Source: Hypericum androsaemum
Lineage: Eukaryota > Streptophyta > Magnoliopsida > Malpighiales > Hypericaceae
Assembly: GCA_963995505.1 (NCBI GenBank)
Contig: OZ023187.1
Coordinates: 16,083,176 to 16,147,175, forward strand
Direction of reading: 5' to 3'
DNA: 64,000 bases
The notes beneath the pieces were generated by a model. It was not told the origin of the DNA, did not search any database, and saw only the letters and a program-made list of their open reading frames with translations. This document shows positions 1 through 12,091 of the stretch, in pieces (position 1 is the first letter of the stretch; every line of letters starts with the position of its first letter). The translations under genes and the position numbers were made by a program.

Positions 1-303
1 AATCGTCTTGCCACACAAACGAGCAACAACTACCGTCTTCTCCATGCTTATTGTAACCTCAGTCTGTGCGGTCATAAGGCCACACAGGCATTGGATATCA
101 GTAACTTGATTCACATAGAAGCAGCATTCTGCAGATGGAGCAACCGTGGGCCCCTCTTTCACCACGTAAACGGTGCACGCCGTCTCTAGAAGAAAGACGT
201 CAGTACCGCACTGAGCCGATGCAGTTTGGGTCATAGCCAATGTCCCCAGGATCAGTGCAAGTGCGAATAGGCTCTGGGGCTTGAGGAAATTGACTACTGC
301 CAT
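1..303 (-). CDS. Lipid-transfer-like protein (DIR1-type 8-cysteine motif), copy 1, cut by left edge
   Basis: ATG is at 303-301 and the frame stays open to base 1 (101 codons seen), so the C-terminus lies outside the window. Residues 1-30 form a hydrophobic signal peptide ending ASA-QC. Seven of the eight family cysteines are present in order: C32, C43, the CC pair at 60-61, the CLC pair at 72/74, and C97; the eighth lies past the edge. The family (Tryp_alpha_amyl/LTP_2, nearest to DIR1-like type IV nsLTPs) is secreted and binds lipids in a disulphide-braced helical pocket. The copy lines up base for base in register with the complete copy at 2873-3663 and differs by scattered substitutions. 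The TATA region seen upstream of copy 2 is altered here (see the 351-bp repeat and findings). Family call is sound; ligand and role are unknown. Confidence 0.85.
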   Translation of the reverse strand, partial: MAVVNFLKPQSLFALALILGTLAMTQTASAQCGTDVFLLETACTVYVVKEGPTVAPSAECCFYVNQVTDIQCLCGLMTAQTEVTISMEKTVVVARLCGKTI

Positions 304-1010
304 TTTGATTTTTCTTCCTCAAATCAATATGGTTTCTGATTTTTATTTTGTTTTTGGGTTGTATCGATATGGTTTTTGATGAATTGTGATAGATTTGTTT
401 TTTTTTGGGTTGTATCGATGTGGTTTTTGATGAATTGTGATAGATTGTTGGGCTCAATTTAAGCAATTGGGTGGTGCAATTTCGAGACGTCGTACCGGTT
501 AAAGTATTCGTCATGCAATAAACGGGTAAAGTACGATACTGAGCAAATTGCATTTGTTTAAAATAATATTGGGTCTCTCTTGCTGATTATTCAAAATATT
601 TAGCCGAGGAAAATTTAATCAAATAAGAGAGAAAGACGAAATATTTATTAAACAATAATGAGTCATATTAATAATAAGCAAATACACCAGGGCCCGATGC
701 ATTTGCCCTTAAATATTTGTTCTCGCGATGTGATTAGGTACGTGACATCGTGTCAATTCCAGCTATTTCCCGCACATCGAATAAAACCCTAGGGGTACAA
801 AATTAGTTTATGTAGAACTATTTAAAATGCAATCTTTGAAAATTTTAAAATGTTGTATGTGTATCACGTTTAAATTCATTTTTTACGCACACTTGCATGT
901 ATTCATGTTTTTTTATAAGTTTACTCCCATGGATGGCCCCCATGGGAGCTTGAGAGGGTAATTGCCCCTACTACTCTAGTTTCTTAGTTGCATGTGGCTA
1001 ATTAATGAAA
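304..1010. repeat. Upstream flank of LTP copy 1, paralogous to 3664-4860
   Basis: Apart from the inserted element at 3986-4536 and small indels, this flank matches the one upstream of copy 2, including the stretches around GAGACGTCGTACCGG, AATACACCAGGG and CATGGATG. The tandem duplication therefore took in the gene plus at least 0.7 kb of upstream DNA. Confidence 0.85.
351..450. repeat. 51-bp tandem duplication in the 5' leader of LTP copy 1
   Basis: A 51-bp segment with core GGGTTGTATCGAT occurs twice head to tail (near 356 and 407). LTP copy 2 has one copy at the equivalent place, so the doubling happened after the gene duplication. It lies between the ATG and the promoter of copy 1. Confidence 0.85.
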
Positions 1011-2872
1011 AGGATCAAATATATAAAATATTTTGACCCCAAAGTTTAAAAGTTCTAGGTTGTTCTCTCTTTACTCTTCTAGGGTTTAACCATAATCATA
1101 ATCTTCGAGTTCAATTTCAGCTCTATCATTTACGTTTTGAGTTAGGCCTAAATGGCTATACATTGGCTATCAATAATATACATATATTTTCCCCAAAAAA
1201 TCCTTGTTTTGACATAGTTCGAGAATACCCTAATAACTAATTCAAAATTTAAGTTTTTATTAAAACTAAAATCGGGTAGGGATGACAAAAAAAAACAGAT
1301 TGTGGGTCGGACCCTTCCTTTGTAATACAGGTTAAAAGTTTTTTTTAGGTTAAGAGTTTATTAGATCTATGGTCTGATAAAGATATGGGATTAATAATCT
1401 AGGTTTAGATAGGATCCATATAGATCTAAACTCAAATTCTATCATTAGAATCATAAATGAGATCATACTATATCAAACTATATTTAGATCCATCCACATA
1501 AAATACAAATATTATTTTCACCCTAAATGCTAAATTTTTTAAATGACACTTAATATGAGAATATGTAAGATCACCCCTTTCGTAACTTCATTAGTATCTG
1601 ATCTCATCAAGTGCCCAAGTGGAAGTGAGTGATGGTATTCTTTTGATGATTTACATTTATTTTGTATACCAATGAATCCACAGAGCATTAGATTAAATGC
1701 TTAGAATCTTGAGGGCCTAGGTCCAGATCCTTATATGCAAGATGTATTTAAGGTTTAGATTTACTTTAAGGTTGATTGGTGAATGTACTTAAGGTTCAAA
1801 CCGTGGTATAGTATAAAATTTAAGGTTTAGATTTGGATCATATAGACCATTACTATATCTGAATCCGAGTCCGAATCCAAATAAATTTTTTTGGATAATC
1901 CGAATCCGAACATCAAATTATCTGAATCCGAATCTGATTTTTTTTCGAATATCGGACTCGAATATCGGATACCGGATAATTTACTCACCCTTACAAGGCT
2001 ATCCTATCAAAAAAAAAGAAGTAAAAGACTATTCTTGACGTTTTGTAATCTCAAAAACAAATTACGTTTCTCTTTTATCCCCTCCTTCTTCTTCTCCCCT
2101 TTCCTTTTCCCTTTCTTCATTCTTTCTTGATTTTGATTCTTGAAAAGCCTAGCAAAGACATTACATTTTTGTTGTTCAAATTCGATACATCTAATTATCT
2201 TATTACAATCCTTGCTAATTGATTTATACGGTTGGTTTTGGTCTCGTCTTAATTAAATGAATATGGGATATGAATTTCTATGCAAGAATGGATTGAAACA
2301 AAACACTTGGACGGCGCAAGTTGCTTGATTATTTTGGATTTTGTCTTATTATTAGAAAAATGTTATAAGAAAAATTATCTTTAATATCTAATATTTTGTC
2401 ACATTTTTATCATGTATCATATATTTTTTATTTTTAGACAGTTTTTATAAATTGATATTTTTAGTAAAAAAATTAATCACAATTAATTTAACAAACAAGC
2501 CCATGTTCATAATATTTGAGACACATTACTTTTTTCTCCTCGTTTGTGCTAACACGAAAAGCAGGACCTGATATTGTTGTTACGTTGTTTCCGACTTTCA
2601 CACGGTCATTTGCTAATATTAGTGTATTTCACTTCAAATGCAACTGAATGAACCGTTGCCTTGTAATGGAACTATTTATTACAATTTCCGACAGTGAAGT
2701 AAAGAGTACATAGTGAGATTCTTTTTATTCAAAAAAAAAAGTACAACATAACATGCAAAATAAGGTTACAGCATGAGAACTTTCCTACTCAGAAAGTACA
2801 TCATCAGATTTTATTCAAAAACAAAAGTACAACACGAGAAATTACTTAATCTCACACTTTTCTCCCTTGACT
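1011..2872. other. Intergenic, AT-rich; degenerate dispersed repeat, no gene seen
   Basis: The part at about 1270-1600 (GGGTAGGGATGA, GGACCCT, TTTAGATCCATCC) is shared with 55260-55520, so it is a dispersed repeat. At 1861-1985 there is a run of degenerate TCCGAAT words like that at 31872-32060, typical of decayed hAT-type MITEs. Nothing else was recognised and no coding signal is convincing. Confidence 0.5.
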
Positions 2873-3663
2873 TCAAGCCGGAACGGTGTAACCTGTACCG
2901 CAACCACCACCATAATGTAGTCAGTTCCTTAAAATATTAATCTGTTTTAAATATTTTGAGATCTGAATCGAATCCCTCTAAAGTGACATCGGGGCAGGAG
3001 AAAAATGTCGGTTTAGAGGAGTATGACTGGGGATTCAAATTATTATAGAGATCAAAAGATGATGGTAAATTTATGTAAAAAGTATCATGCAAGTTCATGC
3101 AATAACTGAGAAATTAGAACAATGTTTACCCAACAGAGGACACTTGAAAAGCAAACGAATTATAAAGTTCCATTGCAGCATATATTTTGTTATGCGAGTC
3201 GTGCAATTGATCGTAAATTTGGTACACTTTTAAAGCGGGTGCAATATTTTTAGCTTTTAATAAAACTGCACTCGATTTACAGTCAACTTGAACTCCGTCG
3301 TGTTACACACGATGATGCATGCAGAATACAAAACTTACCACCACATTTCGTCCCTGATGCAATCGTCAGGCCACACGCACGAGCAACAGATACCGCCTTG
3401 TCCATGCTTATTGTAGCCTCAGTCTGTGCGGTGATAAGACCACAGAGGCATTGGATATCAGTAACTTGCTTCACAAATAAGCAGCATTCTGCAGATGGCG
3501 CAAGCGTGGGCCCCTCTTTCACCACGTAAATGGTGCACGCCGCCTCTAAAAGCACGACGTTAGTACCGCACTGAGCCGATGCAGTTTTGGCCATAGCCAA
3601 TGTTCCCAGGATCAGTGCAAGTGCCAATAGGCTCTGGGACTTGGGGAAATTGACTACTGCCAT
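2873..3663 (-). CDS. Lipid-transfer-like protein (DIR1-type 8-cysteine motif), copy 2, two exons
   Basis: Predicted join on the minus strand: exon 1 3663-3339, intron 3338-2893 (446 bp, GTAAGT donor and ACAG acceptor), exon 2 2892-2873. The unspliced frame also reads to 3283, but the consensus donor falls exactly after the eighth cysteine, and splicing gives the short ending GGYTVPA typical of these proteins, 114 aa in all. A signal peptide spans about 1-30. All eight cysteines are present at 32, 43, 60, 61, 72, 74, 97 and 107, with CXC at 72-74 and leucine between. Expected to be secreted to the apoplast; family members bind lipids and some act in defence signalling. A TATA-like box lies about 100 bp upstream. 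The paralogue at 1-303 is 3.36 kb away in the same direction. The intron is a prediction from sequence. Confidence 0.85.
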
Positions 3664-3761
3664 TTTGATTTTTCTTCCTCAAATCAATATGGTTTGATTT
3701 TGTTTTTGTTTTTGGGTTGTATCGATACGGTTTTTGATGAATTGTGATAGGTTGTTGGGCT

Positions 3762-3771
3762 CAATTTATAG
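3762..3771 (-). promoter_or_regulatory. TATA-like box of LTP copy 2
   Basis: The minus strand reads CTATAAATTG about 100 bp upstream of the ATG at 3663. In copy 1 the equivalent sequence (near 452-462) has lost two bases and reads CTTAAATTG, so the core promoter differs between the paralogues. Confidence 0.55.
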
Positions 3772-3985
3772 CAATGGGGTGGTGCAATTTCGAGACGTCG
3801 TACCGGTTAAAATATTCGCCATCCGATAAACGGGTGAAGTACGATACAAGCTGATTCCACCTCGTTACATATTTCCAGGCTAATCAAATACTGAGCAAAT
3901 TGCATTGTTTAAAATATTTAGCCGAGGAACATTTAATCAAATAAGAGCGGAAGACGAAATATTTATTAAACAATAATGAGTCATA

Positions 3986-4536
3986 CAGTAAAATCTCTAT
4001 AAAGTGATTTCTTCTAAAGTGATAATCTCTTTATATTGATAAAAAGTTTTGGTCCCGACTCGGGACCAGTGTTAAAATTTAATAACCCCTCTATCGTAAT
4101 AACTAATACTTTTTGAAAAAAATTTAGTGTTAAATTTCGGTCCCAATTTTCGTATAAAGTGATATTTTTTGAATAAATACATATATTTTTACATACTTTA
4201 CTTATCTAAAAAATATTTTAAGATACTAGTTTGTGCTAGATTTGCTTGTTTGGTAAATTTTACATCATTATCCATCTTCTCATTTATCTTCAAATGATCA
4301 TTGTGATCACCGTCTTGTTATAAAAAAATATCTCAATCGAATTTAACATTTGAATAGCGCTATAAGTCGAGATTTTAGGTGACTTGAATATAGACTAAGT
4401 AATTTTTTGGTATTTACGTCTCAAAAACTCAATTTAATATTTTTGGAGAAAAAAAATTATAAACCTCTTATCTAATAACTTCTCTAAAGTGATATTTTTT
4501 CAGTCCCAACAATATCATTTTAGAGGGGTTTTACTG
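3986..4536. mobile_element. Pogo/Emigrant-like MITE with TA target duplication
   Basis: The ends are inverted: CAGTAAAATCTCTATAAAG at the left against CAGTAAAACCCCTCTAAAA read inward from the right. TA flanks both sides (3984-3985 and 4537-4538). The paralogous flank at about 664-672 has one TA and no insert, an exact empty site. The length is 551 bp with no ORF. CAGTAAAACC-type ends with TA duplications are known for pogo-derived MITEs such as Emigrant; that assignment is from memory of the family. Confidence 0.85.
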
Positions 4537-4860
4537 TATTAATAAGCAAATACACCAGGGCTCGAGGCATTTGCCCTTAAATATTTGTTCTCACGATGTG
4601 ATTAGGTACGTGGCATCGTGTCAATTCCAGCTATTTACGGCACATCGAATAAAACCCTAGGGGGACAAAAAACTAGTTTACTTAGAGCTAACTTAATATG
4701 CAATCTTTGAAAAGTTTAAAAAGTTGTACGTGTATCACCTTTAATTTTATTTATACATATACATACATCTATGCATATGTGTTTTTCTCATAAGTTTACT
4801 CCCCATGGATGGGTACTACTCTAGTTTCTTAATTGCATGTAGTTAATTAATGAAAATTTA

Positions 4861-5866
4861 ATATGAATTTTGGATCAGACCCCGAGAACTCATAGTGTCT
4901 GGGTCTAAATCCTTAACTAAAAAATCTGAAAGATCTAGGTATAGTTTAGATCTTATATTTAAATTTAGGGTCTCAGTTTGGATCTGTAGACCATTATCTT
5001 ACCATACATATTGCTACTCCTTAAACAAGGTCATCACCTTTTTTTTCCTTGAAAACCTTGAACCGTGTACATCTAGTAATATTAATTGTCTGATCTTTAG
5101 CTGTATTCTGCACGTTTGTTTCTCTTCTTTCTAATTTATTACAACATAGGCTTCAAATAAAGCTGGTTTTCCCACGAGGTGATGAAATTAAGCATATTTT
5201 ATATCGGTCAGCGATGGTCACGAAGTTGCATGAACATGCATTTTACATCGATCCACGAGGAGCACCAGCGTCAAGAGTGGATCCAAGATTCTTCCTCGTC
5301 GGCCATCTCACGTGGCCCCCACACCACTTGTGTATTGTTTTTTAAATTGTAAGTAGAATTTTCATTAGTAAAATTAACATTTACAAGGAAAGAATCCAAA
5401 AGGATAAGGAAGTATAGACCTATAATATGTCTCAAATTTTTATTTGATTATTTTTTATCATATATGAATTCTAATTGGATCCTAAAAATAGAAGGGCGGG
5501 GAGAGGTTAGAAATTCCTTGACTTTCACGTTGGGTGCAGTAGTATAGGCAGAGAGAGAGACACTATCGAAGTTGTCTCGTCATAGTCTATATATTTCTTT
5601 GTACTCCATAACATAGTGAACATCTTATTGGCCCCGTGGATGTAGTCGGTTGACCGACCCACCTCATTTTTTTCTATATCTTTTTGTAGTTGAAAAAGGT
5701 ATATTAAACCATGTTTGCACTTCAGCTACTCTAACAATCCATTTATCGTTTCAGAATTGGAACTTCAAACCATTGAAGCACTTTAAGCTTTAATCTCCTA
5801 TGGATTTTTTTTATAGAAGTAAAAGTGAAATGTCATTACCCTATGACCAGAAATACATCGAGCGAC
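4861..5866. other. Intergenic, no gene recognised
   Basis: AT-rich sequence with no convincing coding frame, splice pattern or transposon ends. The paralogy with the first LTP flank stops at about 4860. Confidence 0.5.
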
Positions 5867-6566
5867 TAGGGATCGCAATGAGATGGGTAGGGTAGGGTAG
5901 CTACCCATACTCTAATTTTTTGAGTTGAACTCATACCTACCCTCGACCCTACAAATTTTTTATTGTTAGATTCATACCCTACCTTCTTGGAGACCCAGGG
6001 TCTGCAGGGTCCGACCCTTTAACGTTTTACTTTTTGATAATTTTTAATTAAAAATTAATTTTTATATATAATTTAAATAAATTCAAGACATCTACTACGT
6101 TACACATCAATATTCAATAAAAAAATTAACGAAACATCAAATTTTGCTATTTAATTTGAATAGTACAAGATTTTTTCTTTTGAGTTTCAAGTACATAAAT
6201 AATTCAACAAAAGAAAAAATATAGAATGTCGACTTCTAGTGATTCATCATTCACGACATCTTCAAAGCTGGTTGTGTAATAACATAATAAATATGTTAAA
6301 GTTAACCATAAAGTATATTATATATATTATCAATAGAGTCTAACTAGGGTCTAATTATGGTAAAGATTAAAGTAAGATAAAAATGTAAGGATAGGGTCTG
6401 ACCCACATGGTCTAACTATGAATTCATACCCTACCATAGATCCTACTTCTAAACATGGATCCATACCGATACTCTACCGAAAATTCAGTCAAAATTAACA
6501 TACCCTAGACCCGTAGGATAAAAGTAGAATCCGACCCAAAAAGTATAAATATTTCTGTGATCCCTA
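5867..6566. mobile_element. hAT-like non-autonomous element, copy 1
   Basis: It begins TAGGGATCGCA and ends with the near-complement (TAGGGATCACA read inward). The flanks CGAGCGAC (5859-5866) and TTAGCGAC (6567-6574) agree at 6 of 8 bases, which fits a decayed 8-bp hAT duplication. The interior is a degenerate mix of GGGTAGGG and CCCTACC words. A second copy is at 59671-60329. No transposase is present. Confidence 0.7.
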
Positions 6567-6806
6567 TTAGCGACCAAGCCTGCACGAGAATTGCATTGAC
6601 ATTTCAATTCCTCGTTGCCAATTTACTAATTGAGTTCCAAATTCCCGTACCTTCGTCAATCGGATATGACAAGCTCGAATTTTGTTGAAAATTGTGAATG
6701 CCTATTGCCTGGCACCCTTGTAGCCCATAAAAAATCCGGGCATTGAACGAATTTCCAAAACCATTTCAACAGAGCGCTTCGTTGTTGTGCATCCAATCTT
6801 TCGCAA
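6567..6806. other. Short spacer between the hAT-like element and the TRIM
   Basis: About 240 bp of unique-looking sequence; nothing recognised. Confidence 0.4.
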
Positions 6807-7502
6807 TCTTATAATCTCTATATCTAATTCAAAACCTTAATAAATTTTCAATACTTATAAACTAGTCCATCACACTCGCACTAACTGATGTGGAATTCTC
6901 CACACGCCCCTTCAAACGAGATCCATTAGGTCAAAGATTGTACTGACTTTGACTTCAATAAAAGCGAGAAATGGGGGTCGTGCGAGCTCAATGGGCACGA
7001 GATCAACCCGCTCTGATATCATGTTATAATCTTCATATCCAACCCAAAAACTTTAAGGCGATGGATTAGTAGATTTTCAACATTTATAAACTAGCTCATC
7101 CCGCTCGTACTAACCGATGTGAGATTCTTTTTCTTAGAAGAACATACACCTGATATATTAATCGACATCAAGTCGGAAAGTCATTACACAAAAGAACTCA
7201 TAACTCCGAGGGCAGATGTTGTACCCAATTAGGCGAACCAAGTCTCTCCTTAGACCGAGTCGCAATCCAATTGGCCACTTCATTCGCCCTCCGCGGAGTA
7301 AAACTGAGAGTACACAAAGGGGCATTCTTGAAAGCCCTAACAATCAAGGATGCTAAATTTTTCACCCGCCAATCAATAGACCTAGAATGACCATTGATAT
7401 AATCAACAGCCACTTTAAAATCCGAACGGGTAAGTACCGAGGTACTCAAATAACTCGGCATGTTTAAAATTATTTAAAATAACCGATGTGAGATTCTCAA
7501 CA
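6807..7502 (-). mobile_element. TRIM-type LTR retroelement, interrupted by a LINE fragment
   Basis: Two short related LTRs lie in the same direction: 6807-6904 (98 bp) and 7022-7128 plus 7498-7502 (112 bp once the LINE is removed). Read on the minus strand the LTR runs from TGTTGAGAATCTCACATCGG to TTATAACA. Inside the upstream LTR the minus strand continues TGATATCAGAGCGGGTT, a variant tRNA-Met primer site. A purine-rich GAAGGGGCGTG precedes the other LTR. The flanks CGCAA (6802-6806) and CACAA (7503-7507) fit a 5-bp duplication with one change. The internal region is only about 115 bp, so it is non-coding. Confidence 0.75.
7129..7479 (-). mobile_element. 5'-truncated LINE 3' end carrying an RNase H remnant
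   Basis: The 18-bp repeat TAACCGATGTGAGATTCT flanks this segment exactly (7111-7128 and 7480-7497), showing insertion into the TRIM. On the minus strand a frame at 7461-7198 encodes an RVT_3-type RNase H tail with SDFKVAVDYINGHS and FTPRRANEVANWIA. A short A-rich tail is at the 3' end (7129-7141). Length 351 bp, so only the last part of ORF2 was copied, as in normal LINE truncation. Confidence 0.85.
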
Positions 7503-8679
7503 CACAAGTATTACCTGGCATGTCTAAAATTGTTTAGACTTTTATCAAATAATAATTTTATAGTTAGTTTTACATGGTTCGTAATCTTTTCGAGATTTTA
7601 TTGAAAAGTTAATAGGTCAAATATTTTTACGTGGGATGAAAAAATTACAATAAAATTATTCTACTTGTACCTCTCCATCCTCTACAAGCCCCCAAAGGAC
7701 ACCGTTTCTCTAGCAATTGTGGAGTCATTCCCGCACCTTGCTGGAAACAAGTCACATAAGGCCACTGAGTCATGACTCTACGTGCCCGAGTTGCAAGTGA
7801 CCTACTCAGAAGAAACCATTACATCTCTGTAGGCGACTTTTTTATATTTAATATAAATATTTCATGCCAAAATTTACACATTACGTGGTTTGTCATGTTT
7901 CGACACAAATATCATGCAGTTTAAAACATATAAATACGATAACAGATGGACTTAAGAATCATGCACTTTACGATAACACATGGACCAATTTTACATTTGC
8001 GATGTCTATCTTAGTGAATTTTATTTTTATGTAGTAATACAATCAATCTACATATAAAAAATGTTTTTTCACGTATTTTGACTTTATTTTGTGGTCTTCA
8101 AATTTTTATTAAGCTTATCTTTTTTTTTCAATTGGTTATACAGATGACACTAAAACACAAGAAAAACATTGGATACAATATTGTGATAACTGTTTTTTTA
8201 AAGAAGTAAGAGAATAACTCAATTTTCTATATAAGATTGCAAAAAAAAAGAAGGTCAGAGTTTATTTAGTACCCTATACTATCACGGATTCACACTTGAC
8301 TACCATGTGGTTTAAAACGTATAGAACAGGTCCAAATTGTTTCAATTTTTATCAGCAAAAAATCCCCCGTGATTTTTGTTCAAAATGACACTTAGTATCT
8401 TACATGAATTACCACGTCATATGTGCTTAGGATAAATTAGTAATACCGTGGGTAGTGATAAATTACCAAAACAATTACAAATTTGTTTTATAATCTTTCA
8501 ACAACAAAAACCCCTCCCTTGGCCTCTCTCTCTCTCTCCTGTCACCCGGAGCCCCCTTTTTATTTTGGATTTTACTTTGGGTTTTTTGTTTAATTTTTGG
8601 TTCGAAGGAGTAGGAGAGAGGAACATGCGTTGGTTAGGAGAAGTTTGGATTTTGAAAGGTATATTCGGTTCGAGTTCGA
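7503..8679. other. Intergenic, no gene recognised
   Basis: AT-rich. A stretch near 8260-8420 resembles text found at about 36130-36320 (dispersed repeat). From about 8680 the sequence becomes the conserved downstream flank of polyubiquitin gene A. Confidence 0.45.
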
Positions 8680-8689
8680 TTAAAATCTT

Positions 8690-8760
8690 GACGACAGGAG
8701 ATTCGCGACGGTGGATCGGCTCCGAGTCATCTTCTTGGCCAACCGGAGGGACGAATATGG
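8690..8760 (-). repeat. Conserved GC-rich downstream module of the ubiquitin unit (A copy)
   Basis: On the minus strand it reads GCCAAGAAGATGACTCGGAG followed by CCGTCGCG. The same module lies about 350-450 bp past the stop codon of B (21468), C (41110), D (54168) and E (59391). It is better conserved than its surroundings. Function unknown. Confidence 0.7.
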
Positions 8761-9132
8761 CGGGGATAAATTAGACTCGGATGCAAATTTTGTCCTCCGT
8801 CCCTTGACTAAATTGATCCAAGGAGTACAGAAGACAGAGATACAAAATCTTGCTTGTAATAGAAAAATGAAAAGAGCAGCTGCAGCAAGAAGAACCAAAA
8901 TATGGAGAATCGTACGTACTTCTTTATTATTGAACACTAGACTAGCAACTGCTTCATGCGTCACAGTGCAGCCAAAGTGTACACCAAGACTTGCAAACAC
9001 AAATTTAACAGATACGAACTTAAAAAGTTGAACCGACTTATTACTAGCCATCCAACAATGGCAACAAACACAAACCGGACACAATTTCTTTCCAGTACTA
9101 CCGGAGATGCAAAGGCTGAACTAGCAGCAGCT

Positions 9133-10050
<918 letters not shown>

Positions 10051-10585
10051 CTAAACACAAATCGAAGCCAAAATATACATTCAGATCAAATACGAACAGA
10101 TACCGAAAAGAATCCCTAATAAAGAATCAAATCAACAAAAGATAGGATCTTTGAACCACCACAGATATCCAAATCAATCACGCACAAAAACAGCGATCTA
10201 GGAAGAAAACCCTAAATTTCAATTCTTCGCTTACAATACAATCAGAGACAATTGCGGATCTAACAAAAACAAAGCCCAAACGTATCAATTGAAGTTAAAA
10301 TCTTTCCACCCAGAGAAGAAACCCCTTCACGATCCATCACCTAAAACGAGATCCAATATCCCGATCTAATTAAACCCAGATCCCCAAATCAGCTCTTGAT
10401 GATCATAATAATAAAATTAAAAACAGTAATTAAATCGACAAGAGGATTAATCGAAAATAATTAAATTCACAAGATCAAAAACTAATTACACCCAGAGATC
10501 CCCAAATCAGCTCTCGATGATAATGATAATAGTAAAAAAATAATAATTAGACGTAACCCAAACTAGAGAATTAGGTAATAATTAC
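10051..10585 (-). other. Leader intron of polyubiquitin A
   Basis: On the minus strand the donor is CCAAG|GTAAT (10586/10585) and the acceptor GTGTTTAG ends at 10051 next to the ATG. Length 535 bp. A leader intron directly before the ATG is the normal architecture of plant polyubiquitin genes, where such introns often raise expression. Confidence 0.92.
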
Positions 10586-10692
10586 CTTGGCTTGGAGAGG
10601 AGAGCTTTTCTAGAGCGCGAAGAAGAGAGGAGGGAGTTATTATTTGGAGACTGATTTGTGAGGAGAAGGGGGTGAGGAGAGGGGGGTGGAGA

Positions 10693-10947
10693 GGCTCTTA
10701 TTAAATAGATGGGAGGAGGGTGGTCAGTTACGATAATGCCCTTGGTGTGAGCCAATGGGTATTAGCCACGTGTACCTTAGGCGTAACCCCTGGAAAGAAG
10801 CCGTGACCTACACGGGAATCTTTATATTCAGGAATCGTCGGGTTGCTTCTCGTTTTCCTGGATGGACTCGTAAATTGGTGGCCACGCGGGTGACTCCCCC
10901 AACGCGCCTGTTTAGGGTAGATGTTATCCACACTACTCGGGTTTACC
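10693..10947 (-). promoter_or_regulatory. Promoter of polyubiquitin A
   Basis: On the minus strand the order is: AACAGGCGCGTTGG, GATTCCTGAATATAAAG, CCCGTGTAGGTCACGGCTTC, ACACGTGGCTAATACCCATT, GGGCATTATCGTAACTGACC, then the TATA context CTATTTAATAAGAG near 10695. The same modules stand in the same order upstream of B to F. TTCCTGAA fits a two-unit heat-shock element, ACGTGGC a G-box/ABRE core and CCATTGG a reversed CCAAT box; these factor assignments are inference. Confidence 0.85.
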
Positions 10948-12091
10948 AATTTATTTTGTTAACAACTTAACATCGGAATTAAAAGTTGTTCGGACTTGGT
11001 GTTTGCTAAGTCAAATTCATACAAATTTTGATATGATGATTTTTCTGAGGGTGCGTATTGAAAATTTTCAATATTTAGGCACAAGAATGATGCGTTTGTT
11101 TGTCATGATTAAAAATTTATCAATTTATTATTTTGAGATTTTTAGTTTGATATACAAATTATATTACAATCTGTTGATTTATTTGTATAAATATATTTTT
11201 ACACTAATAATTACATATTTTAAGATTGAACTTTATACTCTGTCAGTTCTTGTTACGTCTTGTATCATTAAGTCAAATATTTTTTTGACAGAATGAGTTG
11301 ATGATTGACTCCTAATTTTTTGATTTAAGCTTTGTGGGGTTGTGTTATAAAGGTGGCTCCCAATTATTACATCCGTGAAATTTAAACTTAAAAATATTAA
11401 TGAATTCAATATTAGTTATCGATTTCAATTTTATCAAGATATCGAAATTTGGATGACCTACGATAATGAGGCGCGTGATTGCCACGCACTCAGTAATGGG
11501 TTGGGTATCAATTTTCCCCTGGGCAGAAGAATGGACCGAGCATCGGTAGTGATTATAGATGTATTTATATTCTTGCATTAAAATGAAAAAAAAATTGTCG
11601 CATTCCAGAATAATATTATAACAAAAGTAAATGGTTTATATAAATTAAATTTAAGAGCAAATTATTTTTGAGAATTAATTACGGTATCAAATTATCATGT
11701 TTCATATTTGGAGAACAATCCGCATAAAAAGATCCATTTTACAAAATTTCCCAATTAAACCACTATTAAGAAGTTGATTAAATAAATATTGCTAACCAAA
11801 ATTAAAAATATTAATCAAGGATTAATCCAGTATTAATACCCCAATTATCTCAATCAAACTGGGACAAAATTAGTGCTAGCTGGACATCTTGGTCTAAACT
11901 ATTTTATGTATCGGGAAAGAGAGAACCTTATCGCAATTATTTTGGCATCACATTGTGACGATGACTCTGTTTATTATTTCGTCCATTAGTTGGTTTACTA
12001 GTCCAATTCCTATTTATCTTCTTCATTTCTTAGTAGAAATTTTAAAATATTCAACAAATATTTAATATTATTTATTGGTTTCAATTTCTAA
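10948..12091. repeat. Upstream flank of gene A, inverted copy of the flank upstream of gene D
   Basis: The stretch 11440-11545 (GGCGCGTGATTGCCACGCA, AGAAGAATGGACCGA) matches inverted 52030-52130 and 56500-56630. 11610-11960 (AGTAAATGGTTTATAT, CCCAATTATCTCAATCAAAC) matches inverted 51490-51830. The start of this block also recurs at 61722. No gene is visible in it. Confidence 0.75.

Noticed and set aside
1861..1985. Telomere-like repeat (TCCGAAT words)
   Set aside because: Period and sequence do not fit TTTAGGG; the same wording occurs in a MITE-like insert at 31872-32060.
3283..3338. Unspliced C-terminal extension of LTP copy 2 (ending in a run of Ser)
   Set aside because: It follows a consensus GTAAGT donor directly after the eighth cysteine, and the spliced product has the usual short ending, so it is read as intron.
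7158..7343. Second minus-strand frame overlapping the RNase H remnant
   Set aside because: Out-of-frame shadow of the LINE RNase H sequence.
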